Shown: positions 13,701 through 26,800 of the stretch, piece after piece
Position numbering within the stretch: the first letter of the stretch is position 1
Layout of the letters: each line of letters opens with the position of its first letter
Source of the DNA: Enoplosus armatus
Lineage: Eukaryota > Chordata > Actinopteri > Centrarchiformes > Enoplosidae
Direction of reading: 5' to 3'
Length of the DNA: 64,000 nt
Assembly (NCBI RefSeq): GCF_043641665.1
Contig: NC_092183.1
Coordinates: 13,474,001-13,538,000 of the forward strand
Position numbers and translations under genes: made by a program
The notes under the pieces: generated by a model
Seen by the model: only the letters and a program-made list of their open reading frames with translations
Told to the model about the DNA's origin: nothing
The model's database searches: none

Positions 13701-16700
13701 AACATTACAATTTAGATTTTAAATCAGTAGGACAAATGTCGAGTTAAACATCCCTGTTTCCTCTTAATTTAATAAAAATAGAAATGTCTGGTTAAATATT
13801 TTTGCATTGATCAATGTTTTGTTTTTCCAACATTCAATAAAATGTGTTAATTGCAATGGTGTGGACATGTGTTGTGCATTTACCTCCAGGTCTCCTTTGG
13901 TAATGCAAGCTTCTTCTACGCGGAACTGAAGGTCCTCCACCTTCCTATTAACAGAATTGTGTTTGTTTTTGTTGTTGTTACAACACAACTGGGGAACTAA
14001 AGACCTTTAACTACAATGATCGAGAGCAAGGTTAAGCCAACTCAGGCATTCCTCATGACTTTATAAACCTGTAATAGTATAACATTATGATCTTAGCTGC
14101 CATTTTCTCATTTTCTGTCTCGACAAACTGATTCCTTAAAATTAAAACAATAGATACTGACATACTGTCATGGAAGACAATATGTCATACCTCTTGGGAA
14201 TCCTTACCTACGCTCCTCCTCCAGCTGATTCAGCAGCTCGACTTTGTCTTTGTCTGCAGCTTCTACCAAGGCACGTAACTGGTCCATCTTTGCCTCCATC
14301 TTCAACAGAAATTGACATTGGACAAAAAAAAATCAACATGGAAGGCAAGGCAATTAAGAGAGTGTTATTACTAAACCACTGGGTGACCTGACCTGCTCCT
14401 GATCATCCCTGAGCAGGCTCATTTCTTGCTCCATCTCTCCGACATGCCCAGTGGCCTTGGCAACCTCAGCTCTCTCCATGTCCCTCTCAGCCATTAGTTG
14501 CTCAATATGCTGCTGCTTCTCCTTCAGGGCCTCCTGCAGGGCTGTGGTGCCTGAAATCTTACGACTATATCGTGACGATGTCTCTGTTAGCTATGGAGAG
14601 ACAGGATACAAGCATAGTCAGACTGATGAGTAAGCACTGCATAGAAAAAAACATTTCTAAAATTGTTGAAATTGAGCTTGCCCATGTCTCACCAGGCCTG
14701 TGCGGCTGGGCTTGGCGCTGACAGAGGATGCCACAGAACTCATGGTACTGATGGAGGAGGCACTAGGGCTTCGCTTTAGCCCTGACGGTGTGGCCACTAC
14801 TTTCCGAACTGTTGTTTTTGCCTTGGCTGGTGTGGTGGAAGGGAAGCCAATGCGTGTGACTTTGTGCACTGGAGCAAACAAGCCATACTTGGGTTGGCAC
14901 TGAAAATATCTGAGGACATATAATGGAATACATTCATGATATAAACTAGTAGATATAGTTTATATATAAAACAACTTTTCTTTTAGTAATGTACAGATCC
15001 AGTGGCTTTTGTACCTTGTGCCTGCCACTGCCCCGTCATTCTTTCCTAAGGGTTCATCCAATTCCACACCACACCACTCGCCTTTGGCGAAATCGGTTTC
15101 TCCAAGGAAACGTACCACTCCTGCCTTTGTACCACCAACCTGAGAAGAAAACACTAAACATTAGCCCATATTTAATCTCAACAGATAAGAGAGGCCTAAA
15201 GAGTAATCAGCTTTGCTATAATAATAGTAATAGTAATAAACCCAGAGTGAGATAATTCCATCAAAGCAACAGCAACAAACATGTACCAGCTTTGAACAGA
15301 ATGAGGCCAAATTGTCAATATGTAAAACAGAACATGTTTTTTTCCCTTTCAATTATTTAAAAGCACAGCTGCAAAGTTTACATTATGCTAAATTTGGTTG
15401 GTTTTTCTGTGATTACTACATTGAAGAAGAGGAGTGTTCTGAGTCATATGACTGAGCACATGAGCATTGATCATAACAATGCTAATGTTGCCAAGACACA
15501 ATGGTAGGATTTTGGAGTTCTGTCACTTTGCTGAAATATCCAGGGAAGAAAAAAGTATTTTTTTCTTTTGGATAATGTAACAAACTTTACCAATACACGG
15601 TCACCCATCTTCAGTTCCCTTTCGCCCTTCTTGACTGATCCAGTCTCTGAGAGGTTGGAGACTGATTCACTGTTTGTGCGTGCAAGGTTGGAAGATGGTG
15701 TAGCTGGTGTAGCTGGTGTAGTGGAGGAGGCCTTCTTGGCTGTGGTAGTTGAGGGTAATGTTGATTTTGTGGCGGGTGTATGCGAGGCTACGCTACTGAC
15801 TGAAGGAGTGGGTGATGCAGCGCGGGAGGGTGGTGCTGTCTGAGTTCCATTAGCCTCCCCTTCTGTGCGAGACAACTTGGATGGGCGGGTAAATATTCCT
15901 CGCAGGGCTTCACACTGGAAGTAGCGCACCCCTGCCACTGACCCGTCATTCTTCCCTATTGGCTCATCTAGAACAATCCCTGCCCACTGACCTGGGGCAA
16001 ACTGTGCCTCTCCCAAAAACTGTATGTAGCCTGGTTTATTCCCATTCACCCATACTCGCTCCCCAATCTGGAAGTTCTCCCCAGCACCCTCGACATCTCC
16101 TCCACTGGCAGCGGATTTTTCAGCCGCAGCAACTTTAGCCCCCGCTGACAAATAAGGAAAAAGAAAGAGGTTTTTAAAAATCAACTGTGTAACTGACTTG
16201 TGTGAGAAAGACATGTCACAAATGCTGTGCTAAACATTGCAATATCATGTGATTTCATGTCCAAATCTATGCAGGTTTAATATTTCCTCTTTCTAAACGT
16301 GTTCACGTACTACCTCAAAAAAGGTAGTGTAAACCAACATTTCTACATGACTTCCAAATGTCAGGGTCTTTAAAAAAAAATTATACAGTGACAATAATAC
16401 TGATGTGGCAAGAGAAATCTAGGCTAAATGTTTGAAAAGCTGGTTTTAACACTATTCTCATACAAATCATTAATTTTGGCAAGATACTGGTGTAAAAGCT
16501 GCGATGGCTAGACCTCCTTAATGCCCTCCCTAATGCACTGCACAATAGTCACTTGCTTCACACACGGGACTGTCATCTAATTTCATTGCTACCAAGTAGA
16601 TGGTAGCGATGAAAGGTAGGTGTGATTTAATGCAACCTAAAAAACTGGTCTTCAGCCAATATCAAGGTGGGTCTCCTGCTGTATATTTCTTGGGATGTGA

Positions 16701-17213
16701 GATAAAACAGCTGGTTAGTGTGTCTCATATTTTAAGTGTCTCATAAGTCCTATCCATCCAATGAAATTGACCATTGACTCATTTAGTTTAGCTGAAGCTA
16801 CTAATCAAAAGACTATAGCATTAACCCATAGAAAACTCTGTTTAGCTACAAGGTGCTACAAGCCGAGCTGTATCATGACATAAACTGGGGCCAAGCACAA
16901 TGTAAAACAGGCCTGCCAACAAGTATGGATAAAGTGCAGCACAGCATATGACATGATATCACACTCATAAGCCCTATTGGAATAGGAAAATAAATAAAAT
17001 CAACTTGGTCCCAGCACCACAAGTATCAACCAAATAACCCTTGGCTGGACAACATTCAAGGGCAAGCATTGCACTGCCACATGTTCACCACAAGTCAAAG
17101 AAGCTGCACAAGGGAAGATTCTTACCTGTGCTGGGGTTGGTCTTGGGGGCTGCTGTCCCAGGCTTAGCTATCTTGCTGGGCACTTTGATCCCACTGGGCT
17201 TGGCTGTGCTCAT
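872..17213 (-). CDS. clip1: CLIP1 (CLIP-170/restin), 20 coding exons, 3' end outside window
   Basis: CAP-Gly domain linker protein 1 binds growing microtubule plus ends and recruits dynactin and other +TIPs. Start ATG at 17213-17211; the N-terminus ([15 protein letters not shown]) resembles the family start. Exons, high to low: 17126-17213, 15591-16144, 15015-15139, 14693-14909, 14393-14590, 14208-14299, 13884-13944, 10785-10889, 8468-9376, 8194-8310, 7786-7843, 7572-7655, 7293-7449, 6904-7069, 6487-6702, 2753-5206, 1636-1773, 1357-1463, 1048-1168, 872-924. Reading frame is continuous across every junction, giving 2,006 codons plus 2 nt without a stop. Order: basic/Ser-Pro N-terminus, CAP-Gly 1, Ser/Thr/Pro linker, CAP-Gly 2, Ser-rich segment, coiled coil from about residue 345 onward. 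The C-terminal zinc knuckles known in the family are not in the window, so the gene continues leftward. From memory, mammalian CLIP1 is about 1.4 kaa, so this rod is longer, mainly because of one exon (2753-5206). Confidence 0.95.
2753..5206 (-). CDS. clip1: CLIP1 giant coiled-coil exon (818 codons)
   Basis: A single 2,454-bp exon with acceptor cccag at 5207-5211 and donor GAG|gtattc at 2751-2752. It begins [19 protein letters not shown] and ends [12 protein letters not shown]. The whole exon is uninterrupted heptad-type coiled coil with abundant E, K, L, Q and S and essentially no Pro. Entry and exit phases are both 0, so skipping it joins 6487-6702 to 1636-1773 in frame. Without it the exons in this window encode about 1,188 residues, which plus a C-terminal tail is close to the familiar length of about 1.4 kaa. 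It is therefore plausibly an alternative or fish-type rod extension. Longer plus-strand ORFs inside it are antisense shadows. Confidence 0.9.
6487..14590 (-). CDS. clip1: CLIP1 exons 5-15: proximal coiled-coil rod
   Basis: Eleven exons of Glu/Lys/Leu/Gln-rich heptad sequence with no globular motif: the parallel coiled coil that dimerises CLIP-170. Well-conserved patches include [11 protein letters not shown] (exon 13884-13944), [19 protein letters not shown] (10785-10889) and [18 protein letters not shown] (8468-9376), which I recognise from vertebrate CLIP1. Introns 10890-13883 (3 kb) and 9377-10784 (1.4 kb) are the largest; in mammals this part of the gene carries alternative cassette exons, but I could not demonstrate one here. 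Confidence 0.92.
10890..13883. other. CLIP1 3-kb intron with low-complexity and dispersed repeat DNA
   Basis: The intron lies between exons 13884-13944 and 10785-10889. It contains a G/T-rich low-complexity tract (about 10990-11100), where overlapping His/Pro/Thr-rich ORFs appear on both strands and look like composition artefacts, and a fish-type dispersed repeat at 11616-11880. No exon was supported in the rest. Confidence 0.6.
11616..11880. repeat. Teleost dispersed repeat beginning with (AGAATC)n
   Basis: About five copies of a 6-bp AGAATC unit (11616-11646) are followed by AACTGTTTATTGCCAAGT and then ACAAGGAATTTG. This combination recurs widely in fish genomes in my experience. The A-rich tract and the sequence to about 11880 (an AACAACAGTGCAGTGACC-like segment and a tandem GTGTCCAG duplication) seem to belong to the same element. 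I do not know the family name; the right boundary is approximate. Confidence 0.6.
14693..17213 (-). CDS. clip1: CLIP1 exons 1-4: N-terminus and both CAP-Gly domains
   Basis: CAP-Gly 1 is in exon 15591-16144 (about residues 56-124); the tubulin/EB-tail binding signature GKNDG is at residues 93-97, preceded by [14 protein letters not shown]-Gly 2 spans the junction between 15591-16144 and 15015-15139 and continues into 14693-14909 (about residues 209-277), with a second GKNDG at 246-250 and the typical [12 protein letters not shown] Ser/Thr/Ala/Pro linker (about residues 128-205) separates the two domains, and a basic Ser-rich stretch follows the second, as in known CLIP1, where such flanks strengthen microtubule binding. 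A short 5'UTR (17214-17228) precedes the ATG, with an acceptor at 17229-17230, so at least one non-coding exon must lie upstream. Confidence 0.95.
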
Positions 17214-17228
17214 GTTTCCTCCTGTGAT

Positions 17229-20200
17229 CTGTTAGACCCACAAGGCTTGTGTCCGTCAACGGGTACAGACTGACCCCAGACCATCAAAACAAGTAGTTGC
17301 AGCTCTGTGATGGCAAAGTTGTTGTCTCTGCACCAAAATCAATTAAACAAAAAGAAAAACCAGGAAAAGGGAGGAGGGAGAAAAAGTGCTTCTCACAAAA
17401 ACAACCCTGTTTGGAGAGAGAAAGAAAAAAAAGGATTTAACTTAATTTAGGTTTACTCAATTATATTTTAACTAAACACTCAAAGTACCAGTGTTAGCTA
17501 ATCAACAAGAACTTAATTACTTTAATCTAGTTAATAAATCATTTAGGCAAATTTACTATTTGCTTACTCTTCCTGCCTCTGATTCTGCTGTGGGTGGCAC
17601 TGACAGAAATATAACTTAAAGTGAACTAATAAATAGCAAGTACAGATATGCCTTTAAGACATGTTCATTGACTTTGTTATTGGCGCTCTGTTAATGGAGG
17701 CATTTTGTTTCTGTTATGACAACAAGCTCCTCGGCACACACCACGTCACAGTTGGACCTAAAAATACCCTGTCAAAGGCCAGCCGATATGCAGTCCATGT
17801 TACTGCCATCATGAACTCCTGAATAGCTCATCATCTGTGACCTTGACCACAATACACAGAGTACCACAAACACAGTCTCTCACTCAAAATATCATTCTGG
17901 CATATAAAATTGTGTAAGTCTGGTTGGCAGCTTTTTCTAAAACAGGATTACTGTAGAAACCAGACCACCACCAGCAGAAGATTATCCTGTTTATCAGATT
18001 ACCTCACCACAGAAACCTATTGGCTGAGTGCACTTTTTAAACATGGTCCCCCTGTTGTTAGTAGTTTGACAATATGACTGAGTGTGGCATCCTGATTTTT
18101 TATAGGCTACACCTACTGCCTTGATTCATTAAGTCAAACAAGAACAAATCCTCTGACTAAACACTGACTAGCTTTGAGTTTCAGGCCAATCTACTGTCCA
18201 ATCTGTAGCATCTCAGCCTAGTTCAGTTGAGGGGGTTGCATCACACCAACATGACCTCTGCAGAGCAGGTGCACAGAGAGTCTAGGACAGCAAGTCTGAT
18301 GCCTGATTGTGCAACCGCATTCAATAAAAGTGAACTACACAGCAAGGATGAGCGGCTTTGTCAACAACATGACCCAACAACTTCTGGAAAGTGTATGTGT
18401 ACAAACATACAATTGTTACAACTGTTGTTGAAGGATTTTCAATATTATTCAATATATATTGAATTTTGTTATTGGATTCCATGTGCTGTTCACCTGCCTG
18501 TTAGAGAACAGCATCTCTTTTGGATAGATTTAGAGGTTCAGCATTTGTGTAAATTCTGTCCTTTCTTTAGCACCTTTGGACTTGCTTTAGCATAGCAGGA
18601 AGTAGAACAGGAAGTTTATTATTTGGACAAATAAGGGTGAGTAATTTTCTGTTACAAGCGACAGCCATTCCATAAGAGCAGTGCTTTTGCCCATCCTGAC
18701 TATTACCACAGACCAAGTGCAGGCTTGGATAATGTCAAGAAAAATGGTTTCATTATTTTCTGTTATTAGCACAATCATTGATTGCAAATGCTTGCAGGAT
18801 CCTGGGGCAAAGTGATACAATTTTTTTGAATGTTGTGAGAGTGTGCTAATGTTCTTAAAACCTATAAAATTCCGTTAGAGTGAAATAAGCCTATAAAATA
18901 TCATATCAACCAGCTCAGGGCCTTCTGTATTCTCCTGCAAAGTCAAGCTGTTTTGAGTCAGTTTCAAGTCAGCCGAGATGCTTGACCTCACACAGGGTAG
19001 AAATTGAATATAGAACTTGTTCAACAGTGTCACACAAACATACCTTTCATTCCTGAAAGGGCTTAAGAGCTACAGGATGTAAGTTCACCAAAACAATAAC
19101 AAAACAAAGAAGACACACTGTCACACACTCTCCTAGATATTTCTCAGCAGAGAATAAAGAGTGGCCATCAGAAGGCAGCGACCTAGTTCAAACGCAGTGT
19201 TCCAGTTTTCTCCCAGTTTTCTCCTGCTGTGCCTTTGAATGATACTGATTAGTGCCCTCAGGTCAAGAGGAGGCCGGAGAAAGAAAGCATCTCAATGGCT
19301 GAAGACTGCATGGTGGAAATCAAAGTCACACAAAAATAGCCTATATGTGATCTTCTAAATCTTTAGTAATTAATTTTGCATGTAAAATTAAAAAGTGAAA
19401 AAAATGTCACCACCAATTTTATCAAAATCTAGTCAGATTGACACACCTGACACGCCTGTGGAATATAAGTGTTTCTAAAAATCATATGCATTATGATGTC
19501 TTAGTAGAACACTACCAGGCTTTACATCGACTGTCTTGTGAGCATTAACAGAGGATGTTTCAGCTCTGATTGGTGAGCTGAAGCAGTCAGCTGAAAATGA
19601 TCCACTTAGTCTGGAGAATTTCCCATTGCAGTAATGTTAAGCTTTTGCCACCAACTCTCACTCTAATCTGTAGCCAGGACGAAAGCCAAATACCAATGTT
19701 TTGCAAAACTTTAAAGGGAATTAATATGCCGATGTATTAAAAAGTAAAATTCTTAAATAGATTAAACTTATTCAGTACTAGGCTATAACCAAATCCCATG
19801 TAGTCTGTTTTTTTTTCCTGATGTAAATTACCAAACAGAAAATGGTAGATGGCAGCCTGTAAAACAGAACTGAGATTTACTCTACTTCTCAAAATGACAG
19901 CATAGACATAATCAGCTTCCGTGTTGGTAAAGACGTTTACATGCTTAGAGTATGTTCAAGCAATGGACATGAACAGTATGGACACACTTTGTGAAGATTC
20001 CACTGTCCTCCATCATCAAAAGCATGTTGGAAGAGTAACACAAAATTAATCTGCAGATGAATATCTTCATAATAGTGCTACATAGTTAACTAGCTGACTG
20101 TAGACCCTACATGCTTTAGTTGAGCATATCTTGCTGACTACATGAGTGCAAAACCACTTATGATACAGATGTAAGCTGAATCAGTTTGGATGTTTTGTAG

Positions 20201-22750
20201 TAACAGTAAAAACTCTCAATCTATTTCAGCCTCCTAAGTATTTATTAACCAACTGGTTACACAAGCGTGTGGGCTTTTATTCCATATTATCTCTGAGTAG
20301 GCATCATCAAGAATATCGAACCAAGTACAAACAGGTTTCTTGGAATTATTTTATAGCAAGTCCAGCTGTGACTGATTTGTCTAAATCTACATCCCTAACT
20401 CCTGAGATAACCCTCTAGATATTTTAATGAGGTTCATAAGTCTGATACAGAAAACTCAAAATTAGTTTACTAGTTTAAAAAACAGCAGTTCGCCATTACA
20501 TTTGCAGAAGAGTGTATTCACTGCTAAAATCCACACTCCTACACTCTTTTGTCATCACAAGGCCAAGGCGAGCTCTGGTTCTTCCTTTTGAGGAAACATC
20601 TGCTGGGAGGATTATGTAGCCCCCTGCTAGCACTGACAGAGGAAAGTGTAGAATAGCACTAACAGGACATAAGCACAGAAAAAAGAGCCAGAAGCATCCT
20701 GCGTCCTCAGTGTCAATGAATACAGATTCACCTGTTTTCAAGTTAACAATCCTCATTGTTTGCAGGTGGTCATTAAACCTACCGTACAGCCAGTATACAT
20801 CAACACTGCCCTATCCTACACAAATTCAGGCACATAACTGAGACCTGAAATAATAAAATATATGGTAGGGTAGTCAAGGTTTCCACTGCGGCCAATGTAA
20901 AATCCAGACTTTCCAGAACTAATAGAGCCTCTTCAACTACAAGAGCTTGGGTGTTTGTATCACACAGAGTTACTGTAAAATCATACACAATGGTTTCCTC
21001 ACCAGTGGGCTGAAATCAACTAATATGATACATGTATGAAAAAAGATAATATTTCTTTAAAGTGACCAATTTCTAAAATGATCGGATTTCCCCCCAAATG
21101 TGACACATTCTCTCACTATAAATTCCTTATTGAGAAGACTAGTAGGAATACACATACAGGTCTGTCACAATTTCAAGTGGTATTGCCTTTGCAGTGCCTA
21201 AGACTGCAACCCATCAAAGCATTAGTCATGTCAGTCAGCCCAAACAAGTTAAACTGCCTTTTGTCTGGAACAGAAAGGCTTAAAGTCACACCTTTAAAGC
21301 GCCAACTGTCTAAAGACTCCACTATCGCTCACCTGCTTCACTGACATATTACACGGTGTGCCTGTCTGTGTAGTTATCCTGAGGTTTGGTCAGCAAATTG
21401 GCATGTTAACGTACCCCGCCTTGTCACCTCTATCAGTGGCTAACGGATTGTGAGCTGTCGATGAGGTGGCACATCTGGTAAGAATGAAGCCTGTAAAAAA
21501 AATACCATGTGAGCTAACTTACCTTACTTGCTAATTCTACGTATCTGGTGAGACAATATCCCGTTTATGATGATTTATACCGGTGGTAAGGACATCCAAC
21601 CACATGTTCAAACATCCGAATAACCCACTGACCGACCCCTGTAGTATAGCATAGCGACTGAAGCAAATTCCACAAGTCCAAAAGTCTCCGCAATGTCACC
21701 GAAGCTCCAGTAGGGCACACTGCTGCTACAAGTTGAGAGTCAGCATAACAATGTGTTACAGATTAAGCAAGATCACCTGAAAAGATAGCTTGCCGTATTA
21801 TGTTGTTGTAATAAACTGTTCGTTGACTATACTGTCACCTCCCCGGCTTATATGAATCCCAGTCTGTCATTACGACAAGAATAGACGTGATTAGTTGCTA
21901 AGTAACGTTAGCAGTGAGGCCCGAGCAATACGGCGAACCGGTGGTCAGGACCAAGAGGAGGGCTGGTTAGCTAGCTAGCTAAACTAACACCTCAAGTACC
22001 GTCTACACTACCTGAACAACTTTCACCTTGCGTTTAGTTTCCCAGTTTATCAGCAGCAAAGGGACAAGCAAGTTTACGGAAATACATGACTTCAGCGTGG
22101 ACGAGCTAATACTGACCTGGTATGTTTCTGTACAGCCTACGTCTTCTGAGGAAAAAAATTACACAGCTAGCGAGCTAAGTGGAGAACCACGACGACTACT
22201 GCTCAGATCAGACATGGGTAGGCACAGCCCAGCGCACGAGCTGTCTGTCCAACGGCCGAGAGGAACGTCAACTGTGGGTGCCGACCAAAGATGATATGTT
22301 CAGTAAGATGGAACACTACCTCACTTCTGAAAGTGCAAAATAATTTCCAGACAAAAAAACTTTACTGTTATAAAGAGCCTTATAAAGCTAAATAAGGCTC
22401 ATATTTTGCTGGCAAGGTTTGTACTGTGGAGTTATTCAAGCATAAATCTATCGCCCGAAGGAAAACGTAGAAGAGTAGAGAAGTAAGCTTGCTGTAATTA
22501 AGCATAACCCCGCTACAATGCTTTATCAATGTTTAGGACTGGACCAAGTCAAAAACATGCTTTAATAATCTCAGGCTTTTGAGAGATTTCAAATTACGAC
22601 CATATTACCAGAATTTGAGATTACATCAGAATTTTAACCCAAAAAATGGAATAAAGTCAAAATTCGAGGGGAAAAAACGATCTTAAATGTGTGATTTGTG
22701 AATATGAAGATAGGATATAAAAACAGTTTAAAATTCTAAGTCTTCAAGGT
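17229..22750. other. CLIP1 upstream region/first intron and intergenic DNA
   Basis: An acceptor at 17229-17230 requires an upstream non-coding CLIP1 exon somewhere here. Several minus-strand donor-like sites exist (for example CAG|gtgagc ending at 21333 and AAG|gtaagt ending at 21523), but nothing chooses between them. The 21,650-22,300 stretch is less AT-rich and has scattered CpGs, making it the best promoter/first-exon candidate. Short ORFs (18227-18595, 20496-20756, 22028-22294) resemble nothing I know and look like chance. Confidence 0.45.
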
Positions 22751-23884
22751 AATAGCTTTATTTAAAAAAAAACTTGAGTGTAGACACCATCAGTTTCACA
22801 TGACTTGCAAGGGGTTAAATAATTCTGCCCTAAATTCAGTACATCCAAACAAACGAGCTTGTATATGCATATATATTTGCATACATATGTAGTGTATATA
22901 GGTGTGTGTGAGCATTCAGTATGCATGAATGTGCATGTCATTTTCAAGTCTAAGTAAAAATATTTTTTGTGTGTACTGTATGTACTAATAGTTTGGAATA
23001 TGGACAGTCATAGGAAACATGTTTGACATAATAATCACTGTTGGGGAATTATCTTAACTTTGAAACAGTATGCAATGTTTTTGACATAAATATTCTCAAT
23101 AGCATCTGTACAATTTTCATGCTCCATAATTAATTATATTAAAAAGGCCTCCTGGATGTATAAGAATAGTATTTTTACCCTATTTTCAGCCATAATAAAA
23201 CCCTTTTATTAACAGCAAAACCATGACTGACTGACACTTAAGTGCATAGCTAGCCACTATAGTATAACATATCGCTTCTTTAAAGTATTAAAATCTGTAT
23301 TTGAATATTTTATGATGCCTTTTAGCTGATTATATCAACAGAGGGTCAACTTGTTCACTAAGTTCTACTAAAGATGGCTAACAATCAACTATTTACTGTT
23401 AGCTCACATATTTGGCCATCTGTGCTGTCAATATGCAGCAAAATAAAATTAAACCCACATCTAGCCATAGCTGCCAGATGAAATAACGCAGTGAAGCAAA
23501 TACAAGCATGTTTACTTGATTTTAGAGCAATTCAAGTGGGACAAAAATAGAAAAAGCCAGGAAAACAATTTTAAAATGAATACAGGTCAGGAAATGACCA
23601 TTTTACAAATTTTACAATAAAATTAACAGCAGTAACAACAGTAACACCACTGCTACAAAAATGGACTACTTGGTCAAAACCTACAAACCACTGCTGTTGC
23701 AGCATCCCTCATTGTATGTTTACAGATCATATGTATATACAACGTAGACATTCAATTTGGTACACAATAATAAACAGCTAAAAAAAATAAAACATGCTTG
23801 ATAGGATGGTCATGAAAATGAAAATATGTTTTTGCTTAAAAAATATCCATGTATCCTTGTTTTCCAAATGATGATAGTACATTT
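22751..23884. other. ZCCHC8 3' flank / probable 3'UTR
   Basis: AT-rich DNA downstream of the ZCCHC8 stop. On the minus strand the stop codon itself overlaps an AATAAA hexamer. A further minus-strand AATAAA occurs near 22756 (plus-strand TTTATT), followed by low-complexity TATATGCATA-type sequence (about 22860-22910). Which signal is used cannot be told. No ORF of interest was found. Confidence 0.4.
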
Positions 23885-26800
23885 TTATTTTTTCTTTGCC
23901 AAATTTCGAGGGGAACTTTTAAGCAAGTCTCTGATCCTAAGGTAAGTCCCTGTGGCTTCAGCAACTTCGGTGAATTCTGGTGTATCTTCAAATGGAACGA
24001 TGCCAGCTGCAAAGTTGCTCCGATGAGGAACAGCTACTATCTTCTCGCCATGCTTAGGAGAAGCACAATCTCCAGCCCCCATGTTAGCAAAATCTGGATC
24101 AGGGCTCTTTGGGTTGGCTTCCTGGCATTTGACTGGACCAGGACTCTGAGGGCTGACATCACGGGATTTGACTGGACCAGGACTCTGAGGGCTGACACCA
24201 TGGGATTTGACTGGATCAGGACTCTGAGGGCTGACACCATGGGATTTGACTGGATCAGGACTCTGAGGGCTGACACCATGGGATTTGACTGGATCAGGAC
24301 TCTGAGGGCTGTCATCCTCGACTTTGATCGGTCCAGGGCTCTGGGAATTGTCGTCCTTGACTTTGATCAGTCCAGGGCTCTGGGGACTGTCATCCTCGAC
24401 TTTGATTGGTCCAGGGCTCTGAGAACAGATCTCTTGAACCCCCGGTTCCCTTTGATTTTCACTGCTATGGCAAGTTTCTGCAGGTCTTGTTGTGTCCATT
24501 GCTTCTTCAACCTCTTCCGTTTCTGTGTCTACATGCACAGGTGTGGACACAGTTGGTGAACTGGGTACAGGTGTTCCCATTGCAGGTGTCTCACAGTCGC
24601 TATTAGTGGCAGTGTCAGCATTTTCTAGGGCTGCCCAAATCAGTCTCTGCTGTTCTTCTAGTTCCTCCAGTGTCAGCTCATCCTCTGTTCCCTCCACAGT
24701 ATCATCAACAACTACCCAGTTACCCCTTCGCAGAGCTGGAGAGCCGTTGGTTGGTGTGGGAGGAGGTGTACCTTTAGGGAGAGGTGGGGGAGTGGGTGTA
24801 GCAGGAGGAGTGCCCTGGGGTAAAGGAGGAGGCGAACTGAAGCAAGGGGAGCCAGGTGGCAGCGGAGGTTGGAACTGGAAGTCACCTGGGCCATGGTATG
24901 GTGTTCCTGGGTCTGAGGGAAGACATGAATAAAGTCACCGAAAGATTAGAAAGTGACACTTTGACCAAACAAAGACACAGCTGATTCAAGTATTACTGGG
25001 TATTATTCAGCTATGAATAAAAACAGAAGATTTCATGTATCAAGTCATAAAAACGTAAGGACATTTATGGTTCATGATGACGTGCCTGCTGAAAAAAGTG
25101 ACTAAGATGAATAGTTACCTGATTCAATGTCCATGTCCGAGCTCCTATCCGAGTTCCGATCAGGACTGGACCTTGTCTTCTTCCTTAGCTGTGGAGATGA
25201 GTCAGATTCATGCCGTCTCTTGTTGTAGGTGGCACCAGGCTGTTGGAAAGGAAGAATGACATGTGGTATGAAAATATTAAAAGGGCTCTGCCCAAAATGC
25301 ACAGTCATCACACATCTTCTCTTTATCAGTGCCAGTAAACTGATAAAGAGTGGACATGTAAAAATCCAGAGGCTGGAATGACAGAGAAGACTGTGCACTC
25401 AGTTTAGTATGATTGGCTGTCTACATGGGATTATGAAGAATGGGCAGCTACTGCATGTTAATAGCATGGACTGTTGTATGGAGTGGCAGGCTGAGGCCAC
25501 CCATCACACACACTAAATGGTATTTTCTCTTTTATCCTCCAATGACAATACAACAAGAAGTGTGAAAGAAGAACAGGATTTTTTTTATTTCTAATGTTAC
25601 AGTTTTTTGTGTAAAATATAGTTTTTTTTAGTGTGTAGATATTTTATTGTTCTTTTATAATTGTATTTATAATCTGTCCTGTGGGTATTTCTATTCTAGG
25701 TCTTCTGATTTGTGTTGGGTGATAAGGATGAAAGCACTGAAACTTCCAGCAAAGTGGTGATTTCTTTTCCCCATTTGGTCACCTTGTGTAAATGTAATAC
25801 ATCTACCTATACTCTATGCAATAAACTAAACGAAATACTATCAAATCGCAATATGGCCATGTCCAATATCCAAATTTGCACGAGCTGCACATTTTTTGAT
25901 TAGGGTAAAATGTGTCACAAGATAGCATCATAAATGAAGCATTGTGGTGCTACAGAGATGCCCCGGCCTATAAATCATATTCTCCAGACATAAGGGAACA
26001 TGCTTGTTTGGAACAGACCCCAGCATAAATAACATTATCATAATCTTTTCAGTGAAAATAAAATGTAAAAATGATGAGGTTATAATTATACTACAGAAAT
26101 TTGTATGTAACATTATGCTCAAGAGCTCTCTGTGTCTTTCATTTTAAACCGGAGTGGTATCATGGGGGGAAATTAGCACAAATCTGACAAATAGTACCCA
26201 AGGTGTTGGCATAAAAGGTGATGTAATATCCAGAAAGTTTAGTTAAAGTGGAGCAAGGCTGTCAGATGGGAAGTTGTTATAGGAAGCAGATGTAGACTAC
26301 ATGTTTTGAGAGGAAAAACCCAAAAACTTTAATAATAATAATTACCATAGGGAAGTTGTTGGACAGGTAAGCTGCATAGTTTTGCTTCACGTGGCTGTTT
26401 TGCATTGGAATAGAACCATGCTGCATGAACTCCTGGGGGTCAGAAAAAAAGAAAGAAAAAGTGTGAGCAACTGTTGTAAAGATACTATGCCACCAAAAAA
26501 CACTGAAATTTCTGACTTGAAAGACAGTCTACTGCCATTATGATCCTGACCCCATTGTAACAGACAAAATAATTTATTCACACGTAGATCAAAGTGACTC
26601 CATACTACAGTATTTACATATTATCTTTGCATATCTATTATCCATTTTGTGACAGCAACAAAAATATTGTAATTATACAGTCAGTATTTTCAAGTATTTC
26701 AGAACAAATGCAAAATGCTAATGAAATCATAGAATATTGCATTGATTTCCATTTTTCTTTTAGAAAAACTGAAGCTATAAATGAAACTGAAATATAAATA

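Noticed and set aside
18227..18595. 122-aa plus-strand ORF upstream of CLIP1
   Set aside because: No recognisable domain, no neighbouring splice-linked exons; consistent with chance in 5 kb of non-coding DNA.
24077..24427. Regular 39-bp repeats as a CRISPR-like array
   Set aside because: Repeats are contiguous with no unique spacers and stay in the ZCCHC8 frame; this is a vertebrate coding minisatellite.
24492..24932. 146-aa plus-strand ORF rich in Gly/Ser
   Set aside because: Antisense to the Pro-rich ZCCHC8 last exon.
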